Source: a virus
Length of the DNA: 64,000 bases
Reading direction: 5' to 3' (one strand)
IMG/VR virus record: IMGVR_UViG_3300032805_000001
Span: 56,104-120,103 of that record
The position numbers and the translations under genes were made by a program. The notes beneath the pieces were generated by a model. It searched no databases. It was not told where the DNA came from and was given only the letters and a program-made list of their open reading frames with translations. Numbering within the stretch: the stretch's first letter is position 1; every line of letters begins with the position of its first letter. Positions 37,939 through 46,126 of the stretch are shown here, one piece after another.

Positions 37939-38012
37939 GCCGGGGGTCCGGCAAGGCGCCCATTCCACGCCGGGCCCCCGCAAGATCCACTTCAGCCAAA
38001 AGGGAGCAGATC

Positions 38013-38288
38013 GTGTCTGCATTCAACCACCCGGCCACGAGGAAAACCCTCGCCGCCCTGGGTGGTACCGCCGCAGTCGTCGCCGTCTGCCTGATCGCCG
38101 GTGCTGTTTCCCGGCTCGCCGGCGGCGGGACAGGTGTAGCGGTCATCGTGGCCACGTTCGCGGGCTGCTGGATCGTCTTCAGCCCCCGGCCCCGCCGGCA
38201 TCCCGCAACACCGCGGCGTCGCAGCCGGGGCCGCGACCCCCAGATCACCGTGACCGAAAGCCAGGAACCGGCGCAACTCGCCGCATGA
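38013..38288 (+). CDS. SpdB-like small membrane protein
   Basis: 91 residues from GTG. Two transmembrane helices (TLAALGGTAAVVAVCLIAGAV and GVAVIVATFAGCWIVF) followed by an Arg-rich cytoplasmic tail (RPRRHPATPRRRSRGR). This matches the SpdB-type spread proteins of Streptomyces plasmids in size and topology. Overlaps the DUF2637-like gene. Confidence 0.65.
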   Translation: MSAFNHPATRKTLAALGGTAAVVAVCLIAGAVSRLAGGGTGVAVIVATFAGCWIVFSPRPRRHPATPRRRSRGRDPQITVTESQEPAQLAA

Positions 38289-39205
38289 CCACGGAATCCG
38301 CTAAAACGATCTTCAAAGGGACCACGATGCCCGGCATGACAAAGCACCGCACCACCGAACGGCACGCCAGCAAGACGCGCCGCGACCACCTGTGGGTACT
38401 AGCCGTCATCGCCGCCTTCGCCCTGTACGACGTATGGGGAGGCTGGACACATATCGGCAATGAGTCCGGTTTCCCGCACGGCACCGGATGGACCCTCACA
38501 GTAATCGTGGAAGTCTACTGGGGCTACGCCCTTTACGCATGGCTCGCCGCCGCCCCCGGCCCCCGCTCCCGCAAATTCGCCATGTGGTCCGCAGGGGGAG
38601 TATTTATCCTCAGCCTCGCCGGCCAGGCCGCCGCGCATTTGGCCGCACACAAAATGCCCCCAGTCGGGGTAGTGGTATTCGTCAGCGCACTCCCGGTTAT
38701 TGTGCTCGCGCTCATCGCCATTCTCGTTCACCTGCGTCACATCGACCGGGCAGAGATGGCTGAGGGGGAAACAGAATCGGCCGGGCAGGCGGAACTCGCT
38801 GCGGTACGGGCCGAGCTGAGCGAGGCGCGGGAAGCGGCCAAGGTCATGCAAGCCGGCTTGGATGCGGCCCGCGCCGAGACCGCCGAGGCGGTAGCGAAGG
38901 CGGAAGTACTCGCGCGGAAGCCGGCCGGTACCGCAAAACCCAAGGGGGCTCAGCGCGGTACCCGGAAGCAGGGCCGGGGGAGCGGTACCGCCGCCGCTAA
39001 CGCGGAGCGCACGTTCGATGAGTTGCTAGCCGACGCCCGCGCCTACCGCGCCGAGCTCGCCACAGCAGGCAAGGGGGAGAGGCCGACGAAGGAGCGGCTG
39101 CGGCTCCGCTTCGGAGTAAGCAGCGGCACGGCTCTCGCGGTCTGCCGGGCACTCAAGGATGACGAGCCCATCGAGGCTCCGGAAGCGCCCGGGGCGGTGG
39201 GCTGA
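38285..39205 (+). CDS. DUF2637-like membrane protein with C-terminal coiled coil (Spd-type)
   Basis: 306 residues. Four transmembrane segments in the first 150 residues (LWVLAVIAAFALYDVWGGWTHIG, WTLTVIVEVYWGYALYAWLAAAPG, FAMWSAGGVFILSLAGQAAAHL, VVVFVSALPVIVLALIAILVHL) match the DUF2637 pattern. A long Ala/Glu coiled coil (about 160-220) and a terminal helix-turn-helix-like segment (KGERPTKERLRLRFGVSSGTALAVCRAL) follow. Three CGGTACC sites lie within it. Likely part of the intercellular spread machinery. Confidence 0.75.
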   Translation: MTTESAKTIFKGTTMPGMTKHRTTERHASKTRRDHLWVLAVIAAFALYDVWGGWTHIGNESGFPHGTGWTLTVIVEVYWGYALYAWLAAAPGPRSRKFAMWSAGGVFILSLAGQAAAHLAAHKMPPVGVVVFVSALPVIVLALIAILVHLRHIDRAEMAEGETESAGQAELAAVRAELSEAREAAKVMQAGLDAARAETAEAVAKAEVLARKPAGTAKPKGAQRGTRKQGRGSGTAAANAERTFDELLADARAYRAELATAGKGERPTKERLRLRFGVSSGTALAVCRALKDDEPIEAPEAPGAVG

Positions 39206-39456
39206 GATGACCCTCCCGTCCCGGTGTCCGGGCGGCGGTTCGCGGGGCCGCATGCCCGGCCTCCACGGGACCTCTCACAGGCACTGGAATCGGGGGGAAA
39301 TTCCTGAGATTTCTTCCGCCCCCCATGCGGTGGCCTGTCAGGCGACCCCACTCCCCCGGGAGATGACCCCCTTCTGGCGGCGGCCCCGGCCTTGGGTGTC
39401 ACCCGCCGGCCCGACGTGCGCGCGTGATTTTACTACTTCTGAAAGGTGGTCTCGCC

Positions 39457-39762
39457 ATGCACGTTAACGTCACACCCGCTTCGCGGAAGCGCCAGTGGCA
39501 CATCGACAAGGTAAACAACGCCACCACTCCAGCGGATCAGATGGATTGCGCGATCTCCTGGGCGCGTGCCGAGCTGGCCCAGTGTGCGTCAGCAAGACCG
39601 GAGGACGCTCCCGGCCTGCGCCGCCAGCTCGCTCACATGATCGCGATGTTCGCAGCGGACATTCACCGCGTTCACCCCGCGCCCGAATTCAGGGATTCGC
39701 TCCCACCTCTGCCCGGTGGCGGGTGGGCACCTAAGCCTCGCAGTGACGCCCGGCACCCCTGA
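39457..39762 (+). CDS. Small protein, function unknown
   Basis: 101 residues from ATG 39457, preceded by GAAAGGTGG. HVNVTPASRKRQWHIDKVNNATTPADQMDCAISWARAELAQCASARPEDAPGLRRQLAHMIAMFAADIHRV is mostly helical and reads as a real domain. Placed between Spd-type genes; no motif. Confidence 0.55.
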   Translation: MHVNVTPASRKRQWHIDKVNNATTPADQMDCAISWARAELAQCASARPEDAPGLRRQLAHMIAMFAADIHRVHPAPEFRDSLPPLPGGGWAPKPRSDARHP

Positions 39763-39785
39763 GAAGACTGGAGACGAAGACGGCC

Positions 39786-40322
39786 ATGGCCAACGACCAC
39801 GCCACCCCAGTACCGCCCCGCGCGCTGTTCGTGCTGCGCGGTGGTGCCGGTACTGACGATGCGGTACCGGAGGCCAGTCCTGCGACACTACCGGCCCCGG
39901 TAGAGGCCGGCGCCGGGGACGGTACCGAGATGCAGCCGGTACCGGTCTCGGTCCCGATGACGGTACCGGAGCGTGCCAGTCTCGCCGCCCGGCACTGGGC
40001 CACCGTCGCCGCGGACGGTGCCGGGCGGCTATGGCTGAACCCCGGCCGGATCCTTTACGTCCTGTGGCACGGCCAGCCTGAATCACTCGCCGGTCATCGC
40101 GTTTACGTGAAATCCCGGGCATGGGTGCCACCAGACCTGGACGGCAAAGCAGCGTCGTTTATCACGGGCGCGGGAATCGTTTACCACCTGCTGATCGCCC
40201 GCCCCCTGAAAACGGTCTGCCTGATCGTGAGCGGGGCAGCGGAAAGACCGCTGCGTCTCGCCGGGCTCATCGCATTGCTGCTCGTCCTCATCTTCGCCGT
40301 CCTGCCGCACGTTCCATTCTGA
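39786..40322 (+). CDS. Membrane protein with four CGGTACCG sites
   Basis: 178 residues. N-terminal 60 residues are low-complexity Pro/Val; ASLAARHWATVAADGAGRLWLNPGRILYVLWHG, then two transmembrane helices near the C-terminus (AASFITGAGIVYHLLIARP and LAGLIALLLVLIFAVLPHV). Function unknown. Four palindromic CGGTACCG octamers lie at 39862-39968. Confidence 0.6.
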   Translation: MANDHATPVPPRALFVLRGGAGTDDAVPEASPATLPAPVEAGAGDGTEMQPVPVSVPMTVPERASLAARHWATVAADGAGRLWLNPGRILYVLWHGQPESLAGHRVYVKSRAWVPPDLDGKAASFITGAGIVYHLLIARPLKTVCLIVSGAAERPLRLAGLIALLLVLIFAVLPHVPF

Positions 40323-40334
40323 AAGGAGACCACC

Positions 40335-40421
40335 ATGTGGTGGGTAATTTTGTTCCTTATTCTCGCCGGGTTCGTGGTTATCGTCGCTGAACTCCTGACT
40401 CACATCCCGCAGATCGCCTGA
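40335..40421 (+). CDS. 28-residue membrane peptide
   Basis: MWWVILFLILAGFVVIVAELLTHIPQIA, a single transmembrane helix. GAAAGGAGACCACC precedes the ATG, a strong RBS that makes translation likely. Typical of the tiny Spd-like peptides seen beside FtsK genes of AICEs. Confidence 0.55.
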   Translation: MWWVILFLILAGFVVIVAELLTHIPQIA

Positions 40422-40432
40422 AAGGACTCATC

Positions 40433-40891
40433 GTGAATTGGGCTTCGCTTCTTCTCGCCGCCGTGTTCGGCACCCCGGCGGTGGTGATGCTGATACGCCA
40501 CAAGGCGCCTCGTGTGACGGCGATCCTCGCCGCGCTCGCAGCGATATGCCTCATCGCAGGCATCCCGTCGTTCCTGGCCATGATCGGTCACCCGATCGGT
40601 TCCGGCCCGATCCTGCTCGGGATCGTCGTCGCCACCATCGCGTTCCTGATGTTCTTCTGGCTCGACGTGATCCGCGGCGAGCACAAGATTCCCCTGATCG
40701 GCCGGAAGGGCGCCGCTGGCGGCCAGCCGGGCAGCGGCGGGAAAGCAAACCATCACATCCGCCCGCTGGTGGCGAGCGTGGGTCTCGCCGTGTTCGGTTT
40801 GATGATCGCGATCAACTGGCATTCGGTTGTCACGGGCACGAGCACCGGCGTCTCTCAGACGTTCACGTCGATCACGCACGCGGGGGCCTGA
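40433..40891 (+). CDS. Four-helix membrane protein
   Basis: 152 residues from GTG; four transmembrane helices (ASLLLAAVFGTPAVVMLI, TAILAALAAICLIAGIPSF, ILLGIVVATIAFLMFFW, PLVASVGLAVFGLMIAI) with a cytoplasmic loop GRKGAAGGQPGSGGK. Directly upstream of the translocase with a 3-bp gap, so likely part of the same transfer machinery. Confidence 0.6.
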   Translation: MNWASLLLAAVFGTPAVVMLIRHKAPRVTAILAALAAICLIAGIPSFLAMIGHPIGSGPILLGIVVATIAFLMFFWLDVIRGEHKIPLIGRKGAAGGQPGSGGKANHHIRPLVASVGLAVFGLMIAINWHSVVTGTSTGVSQTFTSITHAGA

Positions 40892-40894
40892 CCG

Positions 40895-43000
40895 GTGGGC
40901 CGCGTCGTGAGGTCCTGGAGCGGAGACGGCCTGGTGCACGGCGAGGTCGTCTCCGATTCCGGCGTGCCCGATGACACGGCGCGGCCCGGACCTGAGCCGG
41001 GGGAAACGCCCCGCAAGCCGGGCGCGCTGCGCCTGATGTGGCGCCACCACGGCCCGGTCGTCCGGCCGTACCTGTGGCTGGCCGCGATCTGGCTGGACGC
41101 TGCCGCCGCGCACCGTGCGGCGCCGGCTGCCCGGCTGCTGCTCACCGCCGGCCCTGTAGCGGTCATGTACTTCCGCCTGCGCCGGAAACAACCCCGTAAG
41201 GGGGGGCGCCTGACGGAAGCGGATGAGATCGCCGCGCGGCATTCGCTGGTGTCGTGGACAGCCGGATCGGCGTGGCTGCTGACTGCGGGTATTCTCACCG
41301 GCCCGTCCGTGTGGGCGGTCACAGTACTGGTCGTCGCCGGTTCCGTGCTCGCCGGCGCGCACGCGCACGAAGCAGCGGCGGCCCGGCAGGCGCCGACCCC
41401 GCCACCCGCAGAAGAAGACGAAACCGACGCGACAATCCCTGTCCCGGTCCCGGAGCCGGCGGGGGAGGAACACGGCCTAGCCCGGCAGGCTGCCCTCGGC
41501 GAAGACGAGTACACCCCGCCCAGCCTCAGCCTCCTGCAGTCCGCCCCGCCAGCCGACAGCACCCAGGTCACCAAAACCACCAGCGACGTCGCGGCTGCCT
41601 TGTCCGCGGTGCTGGAACAGTTCGGTATCGACGCCCAGGTAGCCGGGTTCACCCGCGGCCCGCAGGTCACCCGGTACGCGATCGAGGTCGGCCCCGGTGT
41701 CAAAGTCGAACGGGTCACGGCGCTGACCAAGAACATCGCCTACGCGGTCAAAAGCGCCGACGTGCGGGTCCTGTCGCCGATCCCGGGCCAGTCCGCGATC
41801 GGCGTGGAAATCCCCAACACGGTCAAAGAAATCGTCGCCCTCGCCGACGTGCTGAAGTCCGCGGCGGCCCTCGCCGACCATCACCCGATGATCGCCGGGC
41901 TCGGCAAAGACGTCGAAGGCCGCGTGGTGATCGCGAACCTCGCGAAAGCCCCGCACATGCTCATCGCCGGGGCGACCGGATCAGGCAAATCAATCTGCGT
42001 GAACAGCCTCATCACGTCGATTCTGCTACGCGCCACCCCCGGCGAGGTGCGGATGATCCTGGTCGACCCGAAACGGGTCGAGCTGAGCATCTACGAAGGC
42101 ATCCCGCACCTGATCACCCCGATCATCACCAGCCCGAAGAAAGCCGCCGGGGCGCTGGAATGGGCTGTGGGGGAGATGGAACGCCGCTACGACGACCTGG
42201 CCGCTTCCGGGTTCCGCCACGTCGACGACTTTAACCGCGCGGTCCGCGCGGGAACCCTGACCGCGCCTCCCGGCAGCGACCGGGTGTACCGGCCGTACCC
42301 GTACCTGCTGATCATCGTCGACGAACTCGCGGACCTGATGATGGTCGCCCCCCGCGACGTCGAGGAGTCCGTCGTCCGCATCACCCAGCTTGCCCGCGCC
42401 GCCGGCATCCACCTCGTGCTGGCCACGCAGCGGCCGTCCGTGGACGTGGTGACGGGGCTGATCAAAGCGAACGTGCCGTCCCGGCTCGCGTTCGCCACCT
42501 CCAGCCTCACCGACTCCCGGGTCGTCCTCGACCAGCCCGGGGCGGAGAAGCTCATCGGCCAGGGCGACGCCTTGTTCCTGCCGATGGGGGCGAGCAAGCC
42601 GCTGCGGCTTCAGGGCGCGTTCGTGTCAGAGAAAGAGATCCGGGCGGTCGTCGCGCACTGCAAGAAGCAGGCCCGCCCCGCCTACCTGGACGGCGACCCG
42701 CTCGAGGTGACCGCCACCGCGACCGCCCGTGAGGCTGACGGCGACATCGGCGACGACCTGGACCTGCTCGTACAGGCCGTCGAGCAGGTCGTCACCACTC
42801 AGTTCGGGTCGACGTCGATGCTGCAGCGCAAGCTGCGCGTCGGGTTCGCCAAGGCAGGCCGGCTGATGGACCTGATGGAGGCCCGGGGCATCGTCGGCCC
42901 ATCCGAGGGTTCCAAGGCCCGCGACGTGCTGGTCAAGCCGGACGAGCTTGACGAGACCCTGGCCAGCCTGCGGCTGGCCAGCAACCCCGAGGAGAACTAG
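40895..43000 (+). CDS. FtsK/SpoIIIE-family DNA translocase, full-length with gamma domain
   Basis: 701 residues. Two N-terminal membrane segments (about 60-105 and 125-150), an alpha domain ([50 protein letters not shown], about 225-300), a beta motor with Walker A GATGSGKS (about 357) and Walker [14 protein letters not shown] (about 470), and a C-terminal gamma winged helix ([42 protein letters not shown], about 625-690) that recognises oriented repeats in FtsK. In AICEs such motors pump double-stranded DNA to the recipient. The gamma domain is unusual for AICE Tra proteins, which tend to have simpler C-termini. Confidence 0.95.
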   Translation: MGRVVRSWSGDGLVHGEVVSDSGVPDDTARPGPEPGETPRKPGALRLMWRHHGPVVRPYLWLAAIWLDAAAAHRAAPAARLLLTAGPVAVMYFRLRRKQPRKGGRLTEADEIAARHSLVSWTAGSAWLLTAGILTGPSVWAVTVLVVAGSVLAGAHAHEAAAARQAPTPPPAEEDETDATIPVPVPEPAGEEHGLARQAALGEDEYTPPSLSLLQSAPPADSTQVTKTTSDVAAALSAVLEQFGIDAQVAGFTRGPQVTRYAIEVGPGVKVERVTALTKNIAYAVKSADVRVLSPIPGQSAIGVEIPNTVKEIVALADVLKSAAALADHHPMIAGLGKDVEGRVVIANLAKAPHMLIAGATGSGKSICVNSLITSILLRATPGEVRMILVDPKRVELSIYEGIPHLITPIITSPKKAAGALEWAVGEMERRYDDLAASGFRHVDDFNRAVRAGTLTAPPGSDRVYRPYPYLLIIVDELADLMMVAPRDVEESVVRITQLARAAGIHLVLATQRPSVDVVTGLIKANVPSRLAFATSSLTDSRVVLDQPGAEKLIGQGDALFLPMGASKPLRLQGAFVSEKEIRAVVAHCKKQARPAYLDGDPLEVTATATAREADGDIGDDLDLLVQAVEQVVTTQFGSTSMLQRKLRVGFAKAGRLMDLMEARGIVGPSEGSKARDVLVKPDELDETLASLRLASNPEEN

Positions 43001-43003
43001 CTA

Positions 43004-43204
43004 GTGATGATCAACGAAAATGCCCCCCTAGCCGAACTTGCCCGCATCGCGGATGACGTTGAGGCTGGTCGCATCCCGCTGCCGCCCCGCTGGAAGTTCG
43101 AGCGGCCAAGTCCCGGTGTACAGGTGTGGACCGTCCCGTCAGGCCGGCGTTTTGTGTGCGACGCGGACGGCAACTTTCTGCCGGATCTCAGTGACCGGCG
43201 ATGA
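43004..43204 (+). CDS. Small DUF-like conjugation protein
   Basis: 66 residues from GTG (ATG at 43007 also possible). NAPLAELARIADDVEAGRIPLPPRWKFERPSPGVQVWTVPSGRRFVCDADGNFLPDL: a short beta domain known to me as a frequent neighbour in Streptomyces AICEs but without a name. Overlaps the next gene by 4 bases. Confidence 0.55.
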   Translation: MMINENAPLAELARIADDVEAGRIPLPPRWKFERPSPGVQVWTVPSGRRFVCDADGNFLPDLSDRR

Positions 43205-43614
43205 CATCGATTCTCGACCGCGTGACCGGCACCGACGAGGGGACCTTGATGCCGATCCCAGAATCACTTCCGGCCGTCCCGGGTACGTCTGCGATTCCCT
43301 GGTGGGTTGGCGTGCCCGGCCTCGACCCGGACGCACGGTGCGCCGACCACGTGTTCGCCGCGCAAGCAACCGCCATGGCATGCGCCGCGCACGTTCTCGG
43401 CGCCGACGCGGGCCGGTGGGACTGGTGGCGCACAGAACGGTCCGCCCCGGTCGCCAGGTGGCTTGAATGGCTGCTGAGACACAACGGTGAAGCCGACGCC
43501 TACATGCGGCGGCTCGCGTTGCGGCTGATCTGCGAACGTGCCGCCGCCTTGCCCGATGATGAGATTCTGCGCGCCGCCCAGTCGCTGCACCGGGCGTGCA
43601 CACCCCGGCGCTGA
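43201..43614 (+). CDS. Helical conjugation-region protein
   Basis: 137 residues. Trp-rich helical domain (IPWWVGVPGLDPDARCADHVFAAQATAMACAAHVLGADAGRWDWWRTERSAPVARWLEWLLRHNGEADAYMRRLALRLICERAAALPDDEILRAA). Function unknown. Stops 8 bases before the NlpC/P60 gene. Confidence 0.55.
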   Translation: MTSILDRVTGTDEGTLMPIPESLPAVPGTSAIPWWVGVPGLDPDARCADHVFAAQATAMACAAHVLGADAGRWDWWRTERSAPVARWLEWLLRHNGEADAYMRRLALRLICERAAALPDDEILRAAQSLHRACTPRR

Positions 43615-43622
43615 GGTGACCC

Positions 43623-44123
43623 GTGCGGAAGGTCCTCATCCTCGGCGCCGCCGCGGCGGCACTGTACGCCAGCACCAGTCACAGTGTTCCCGCCCTCACC
43701 GCCTCATCCCCGGCCGCGAAAGCAGTCAGCTACACCGAGGCGCAAACCAGCAAACCGTACCTGTGGGGCGGCCCGACCGCCCCCGGTACGTCTGGCGGGT
43801 TCGACTGCTCGGGCCTGGCACAGGCGGCGTGGAACGCGGCGGGAGTGAACATTGCGAGGACCTCCCAGCAGCAGTGGGCCACCGAAAAACACGTCACCGA
43901 TCCGGGCCCCGGCGATCTGGTGTTCTTCGCCGGCAGCGACGGCACACCATCCGCTCCCGGGCACGTCGGCGTGGTAACCGACCCGGCCCGGCACCTCATG
44001 GTCGACGCCTACGGCAGCGGAGAAGGCATCAGGGCCGAAACGTACGGCCTGCCCACCTCAGCGCCGGGCCTGACCACCCCAGCAGGGTTCACCGACCCTG
44101 CCGCGAGCGGGAGTGCAGCATGA
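43623..44123 (+). CDS. NlpC/P60 (C40) endopeptidase, secreted
   Basis: 166 residues. Signal-like hydrophobic start (MRKVLILGAAAAALYAS), then the C40 core: catalytic Cys in GGFDCSGLAQAAWNAAGVNIARTSQQQW (about 60), His in GHVGVVTDP (about 118). These D,L-endopeptidases cut peptidoglycan stems. In AICEs a wall hydrolase encoded near the translocase is thought to open the wall for transfer. Overlaps the lysozyme-like gene (ATGA), so the two are co-translated. Confidence 0.9.
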   Translation: MRKVLILGAAAAALYASTSHSVPALTASSPAAKAVSYTEAQTSKPYLWGGPTAPGTSGGFDCSGLAQAAWNAAGVNIARTSQQQWATEKHVTDPGPGDLVFFAGSDGTPSAPGHVGVVTDPARHLMVDAYGSGEGIRAETYGLPTSAPGLTTPAGFTDPAASGSAA

Positions 44124-44539
44124 AAAAAGGCCTCGTCGTCATCGCGGCGGCTGTGACACTGTACGCGGGCACCCACCATGGCCTCCCGGCGAACGTCGCC
44201 GGAGCCGGCGCCTCCCCGGGACGGGGAACGGCAGGCAGCAACGAGACCCTCGCCAACTCGATGGCCGCGTCATACGGCTGGACCGGTTCAGAAGTGACCT
44301 GCCTCGACGAACTCTGGACCGAGGAGTCCGGGTTCAGTTCCACGGCACTCAACAGTTCATCCGGCGCCTACGGCATCCCGCAGTCACTGCCCGCCTCGAA
44401 AATGGCCGCCGCCGGGCCAGACTGGCGGACGAATCCATCCACACAGGTCAAATGGGGCCTTGGTTACATTCATGATGTTTACGGGACGCCGTGCGCCGCA
44501 TGGGCGCACGAGAAGTCCACTAACCCAAACTGGTACTAG
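44120..44539 (+). CDS. Transglycosylase/lysozyme-like wall protein, secreted
   Basis: 139 residues with a signal peptide (KKGLVVIAAAVTLYAGTHHG). SNETLANSMAASYGWTGSEVTCLDELWTEESGFSSTALNSSSGAYGIPQSLPASKMAAAGPDWRTNPSTQVKWGLGYIHDVYGTPCAAWAHEKSTNPNWY matches the short transglycosylase SLT-type domain common in Streptomyces transfer regions (C-LDELWTEESG...GAYGIPQSLP...W..NP..QVKWGL.YI..RYG.PC.AW). Acts on the glycan backbone outside the cell. Partner of the C40 peptidase. Confidence 0.9.
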   Translation: MKKGLVVIAAAVTLYAGTHHGLPANVAGAGASPGRGTAGSNETLANSMAASYGWTGSEVTCLDELWTEESGFSSTALNSSSGAYGIPQSLPASKMAAAGPDWRTNPSTQVKWGLGYIHDVYGTPCAAWAHEKSTNPNWY

Positions 44540-44551
44540 CGGGGAGCACCC

Positions 44552-44980
44552 TTGAACACCTTCGATAACGCCGGGATAACCCCCGAAGCCGCCCGCAAAG
44601 CGGCAGCGCAGGCCGCTGAGGCGATCAGGTTCCTGAACAACGCCACCTCCAGCACTAGCACGGAAGCGCTCAGGGAACCGGGTGACGTGGACGCGATCCT
44701 GGGAGACATGGAAACCCTCGTCCAGCGTCTCCCGCAGCTATTCACCCAGTTGAGCCAGTGGATGACCGCCCAGTGCCGTGAAGGCGGTGTGCATGTCGAC
44801 TGGGCAGCCCTGTACTTCTCGTCAACTGCGCCTCTTGCGGTCAACGCGCTGACAGGCGACCTTACTGAAGCTGCTGCCATGGCTGAGATGCTGCGGGAAG
44901 TGCTGCACGGGGCCCGGCAGATCACGGCCAGGCTCAAAAGCGCGGACGGCTGGGGCGAGGAGGAGCGATCTGATGGCTGA
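44552..44980 (+). CDS. Conjugation-region protein, function unknown
   Basis: 142 residues from TTG. ITPEAARKAAAQAAEAIRFLNNATSSTSTEALREPGDVDAILGDMETLVQRLPQLFTQLSQWMTAQCREGGVHVD...AVNALTGDLTEAAAMAEMLREVLHGARQITARL is the recurring AICE protein beside the transfer hydrolases (pattern 'A..A.R.LNHAT..P...Y...VY..lG.l..l...LPQ...QL..WL'). Helical, possibly structural. Confidence 0.65.
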   Translation: MNTFDNAGITPEAARKAAAQAAEAIRFLNNATSSTSTEALREPGDVDAILGDMETLVQRLPQLFTQLSQWMTAQCREGGVHVDWAALYFSSTAPLAVNALTGDLTEAAAMAEMLREVLHGARQITARLKSADGWGEEERSDG

Positions 44981-45161
44981 GATTCTGACACCCCGCTGCC
45001 CGCTGTGCGACAGCCTGCCGGTGATGGTGTTCGGCGCTGGCACGCAGGCGTTCTGCGGCAACGACGACTGCGCCTTGCTGTGCTGGGATCCGTCGCTCAG
45101 TTTGGACGCGAACCTGCTCGATAGTGGCGTCATCAAGTTCCCGCCGATTACTGAAAGCTGA
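44973..45161 (+). CDS. Small zinc-ribbon protein
   Basis: 62 residues. CPLCDSLPVMVFGAGTQAFCGNDDCALLCWDPS is a C4 zinc ribbon; the same short type follows the preceding gene in other actinobacterial mobile elements. ATG overlaps its stop. Nucleic-acid or protein contact unknown. Confidence 0.7.
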   Translation: MAEILTPRCPLCDSLPVMVFGAGTQAFCGNDDCALLCWDPSLSLDANLLDSGVIKFPPITES

Positions 45162-45369
45162 GATCTGCGGGGGCGACCTGGACAGCGAGGTAAGAACGAG
45201 TGGCAGCGCGCCGGCTGGCTGGGCGCGGATGCTGAGACATGCCACACATCGCCGCCCTCTCTGCAGGTCACGGCCGGCTTGGCTAGCGCCCCCCAAACGC
45301 GAGTGAGTGTCCTCCCCGGGCTGGGATCTGCGATCCGGTAGCCTGTCCGGCGAACGCGCATACTTCACC

Positions 45370-46104
45370 ATGTCCGGTGAAAAGGGGGGCATGCCGCTAA
45401 TGACCGGCTACACGTTCTCCGACGACTTCGACGGCCCCGCAGGATCGCCGCCGGACCCGTCGAAGTGGGTGTATGACCTCGGCGGCGGCGGCTGGGGCAA
45501 CCAGGAACTGGAGACCTACACCGCCTCGCGGGCCAACAGCTACCTGGACGGCAACAGTAATCTCGTGATCGCCGCCACTGAGGTCAGCGGCGCTTACTGC
45601 TCGGCGCGACTGAAAACCCTCGGCATGTTCGCTCAGATCGGCGGCAGTTTCGAGGCGCGTATCAAGCTCGCGTCGCAGCCGGGCGTGTGGCCGGCGTTCT
45701 GGCTGATGGGCCAGAACATCACCAAGGCAGGCTGGCCGGCCTGCGGCGAGATCGACGTCATGGAGGACTTCGGCCAGTCCGCGATCCGCTCGACGGTGCA
45801 CACCCCCAACCAGGCGGCCACCTACGCGCAAGGCTTCGACCTTGCCAGCGACACAGCCTGGCACACCTACCGGGCGGACATCAGCGGCGAGGGCGTGGTC
45901 TTCTCCCGGGACGGCTACGAGTACGGGCACACCCCCCGCAGCTACTGCCCGCCGGGCGCGTGGGTGTTCGGCCCGGACGGCCCCAACAACGGCGGCCTGT
46001 TCATCCTCCTCAACGTTGCGGTCGGCGGGTACGTCGGCACCCCGCCGCCATCGGCGAAGTTTCCCGCCGTGATGCTCGTCGACTACGTGCGGGCCTGGAC
46101 CTGA
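45370..46104 (+). CDS. GH16-family endo-glucanase-like protein without signal peptide
   Basis: 244 residues; ATG 45370 is the earliest reasonable start, 45400 also has a G-rich leader. YTFSDDFDGPAGSPPDPSKWVYDLGGGGWGNQELETYT, then GSFEARIKLASQPGVWPAFWLMGQNI...ACGEIDVMEDFGQS is the GH16 laminarinase core; GEIDVMED carries the catalytic Glu pair (about residue 126). No signal peptide is visible, which is odd for a GH16 enzyme, so export may use a non-classical route or depend on the next gene. It stands just upstream of the GT2 synthase. Confidence 0.9.
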   Translation: MSGEKGGMPLMTGYTFSDDFDGPAGSPPDPSKWVYDLGGGGWGNQELETYTASRANSYLDGNSNLVIAATEVSGAYCSARLKTLGMFAQIGGSFEARIKLASQPGVWPAFWLMGQNITKAGWPACGEIDVMEDFGQSAIRSTVHTPNQAATYAQGFDLASDTAWHTYRADISGEGVVFSRDGYEYGHTPRSYCPPGAWVFGPDGPNNGGLFILLNVAVGGYVGTPPPSAKFPAVMLVDYVRAWT

Positions 46105-46126
46105 AAACCAGCGGAGAAACGGGAAC

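Noticed and set aside
39207-39467. 86-codon frame starting at the end of the DUF2637-like gene
   Set aside because: Composition is Pro/Arg/Cys-rich without a protein-like pattern and it overlaps the next gene's RBS; I could not support it.
40895-43000. Chromosomal ftsK of the host
   Set aside because: The flanking Spd-like, C40 and lysozyme-like genes and the KorSA-type regulator indicate a transfer pump, and no division or tRNA genes surround it.
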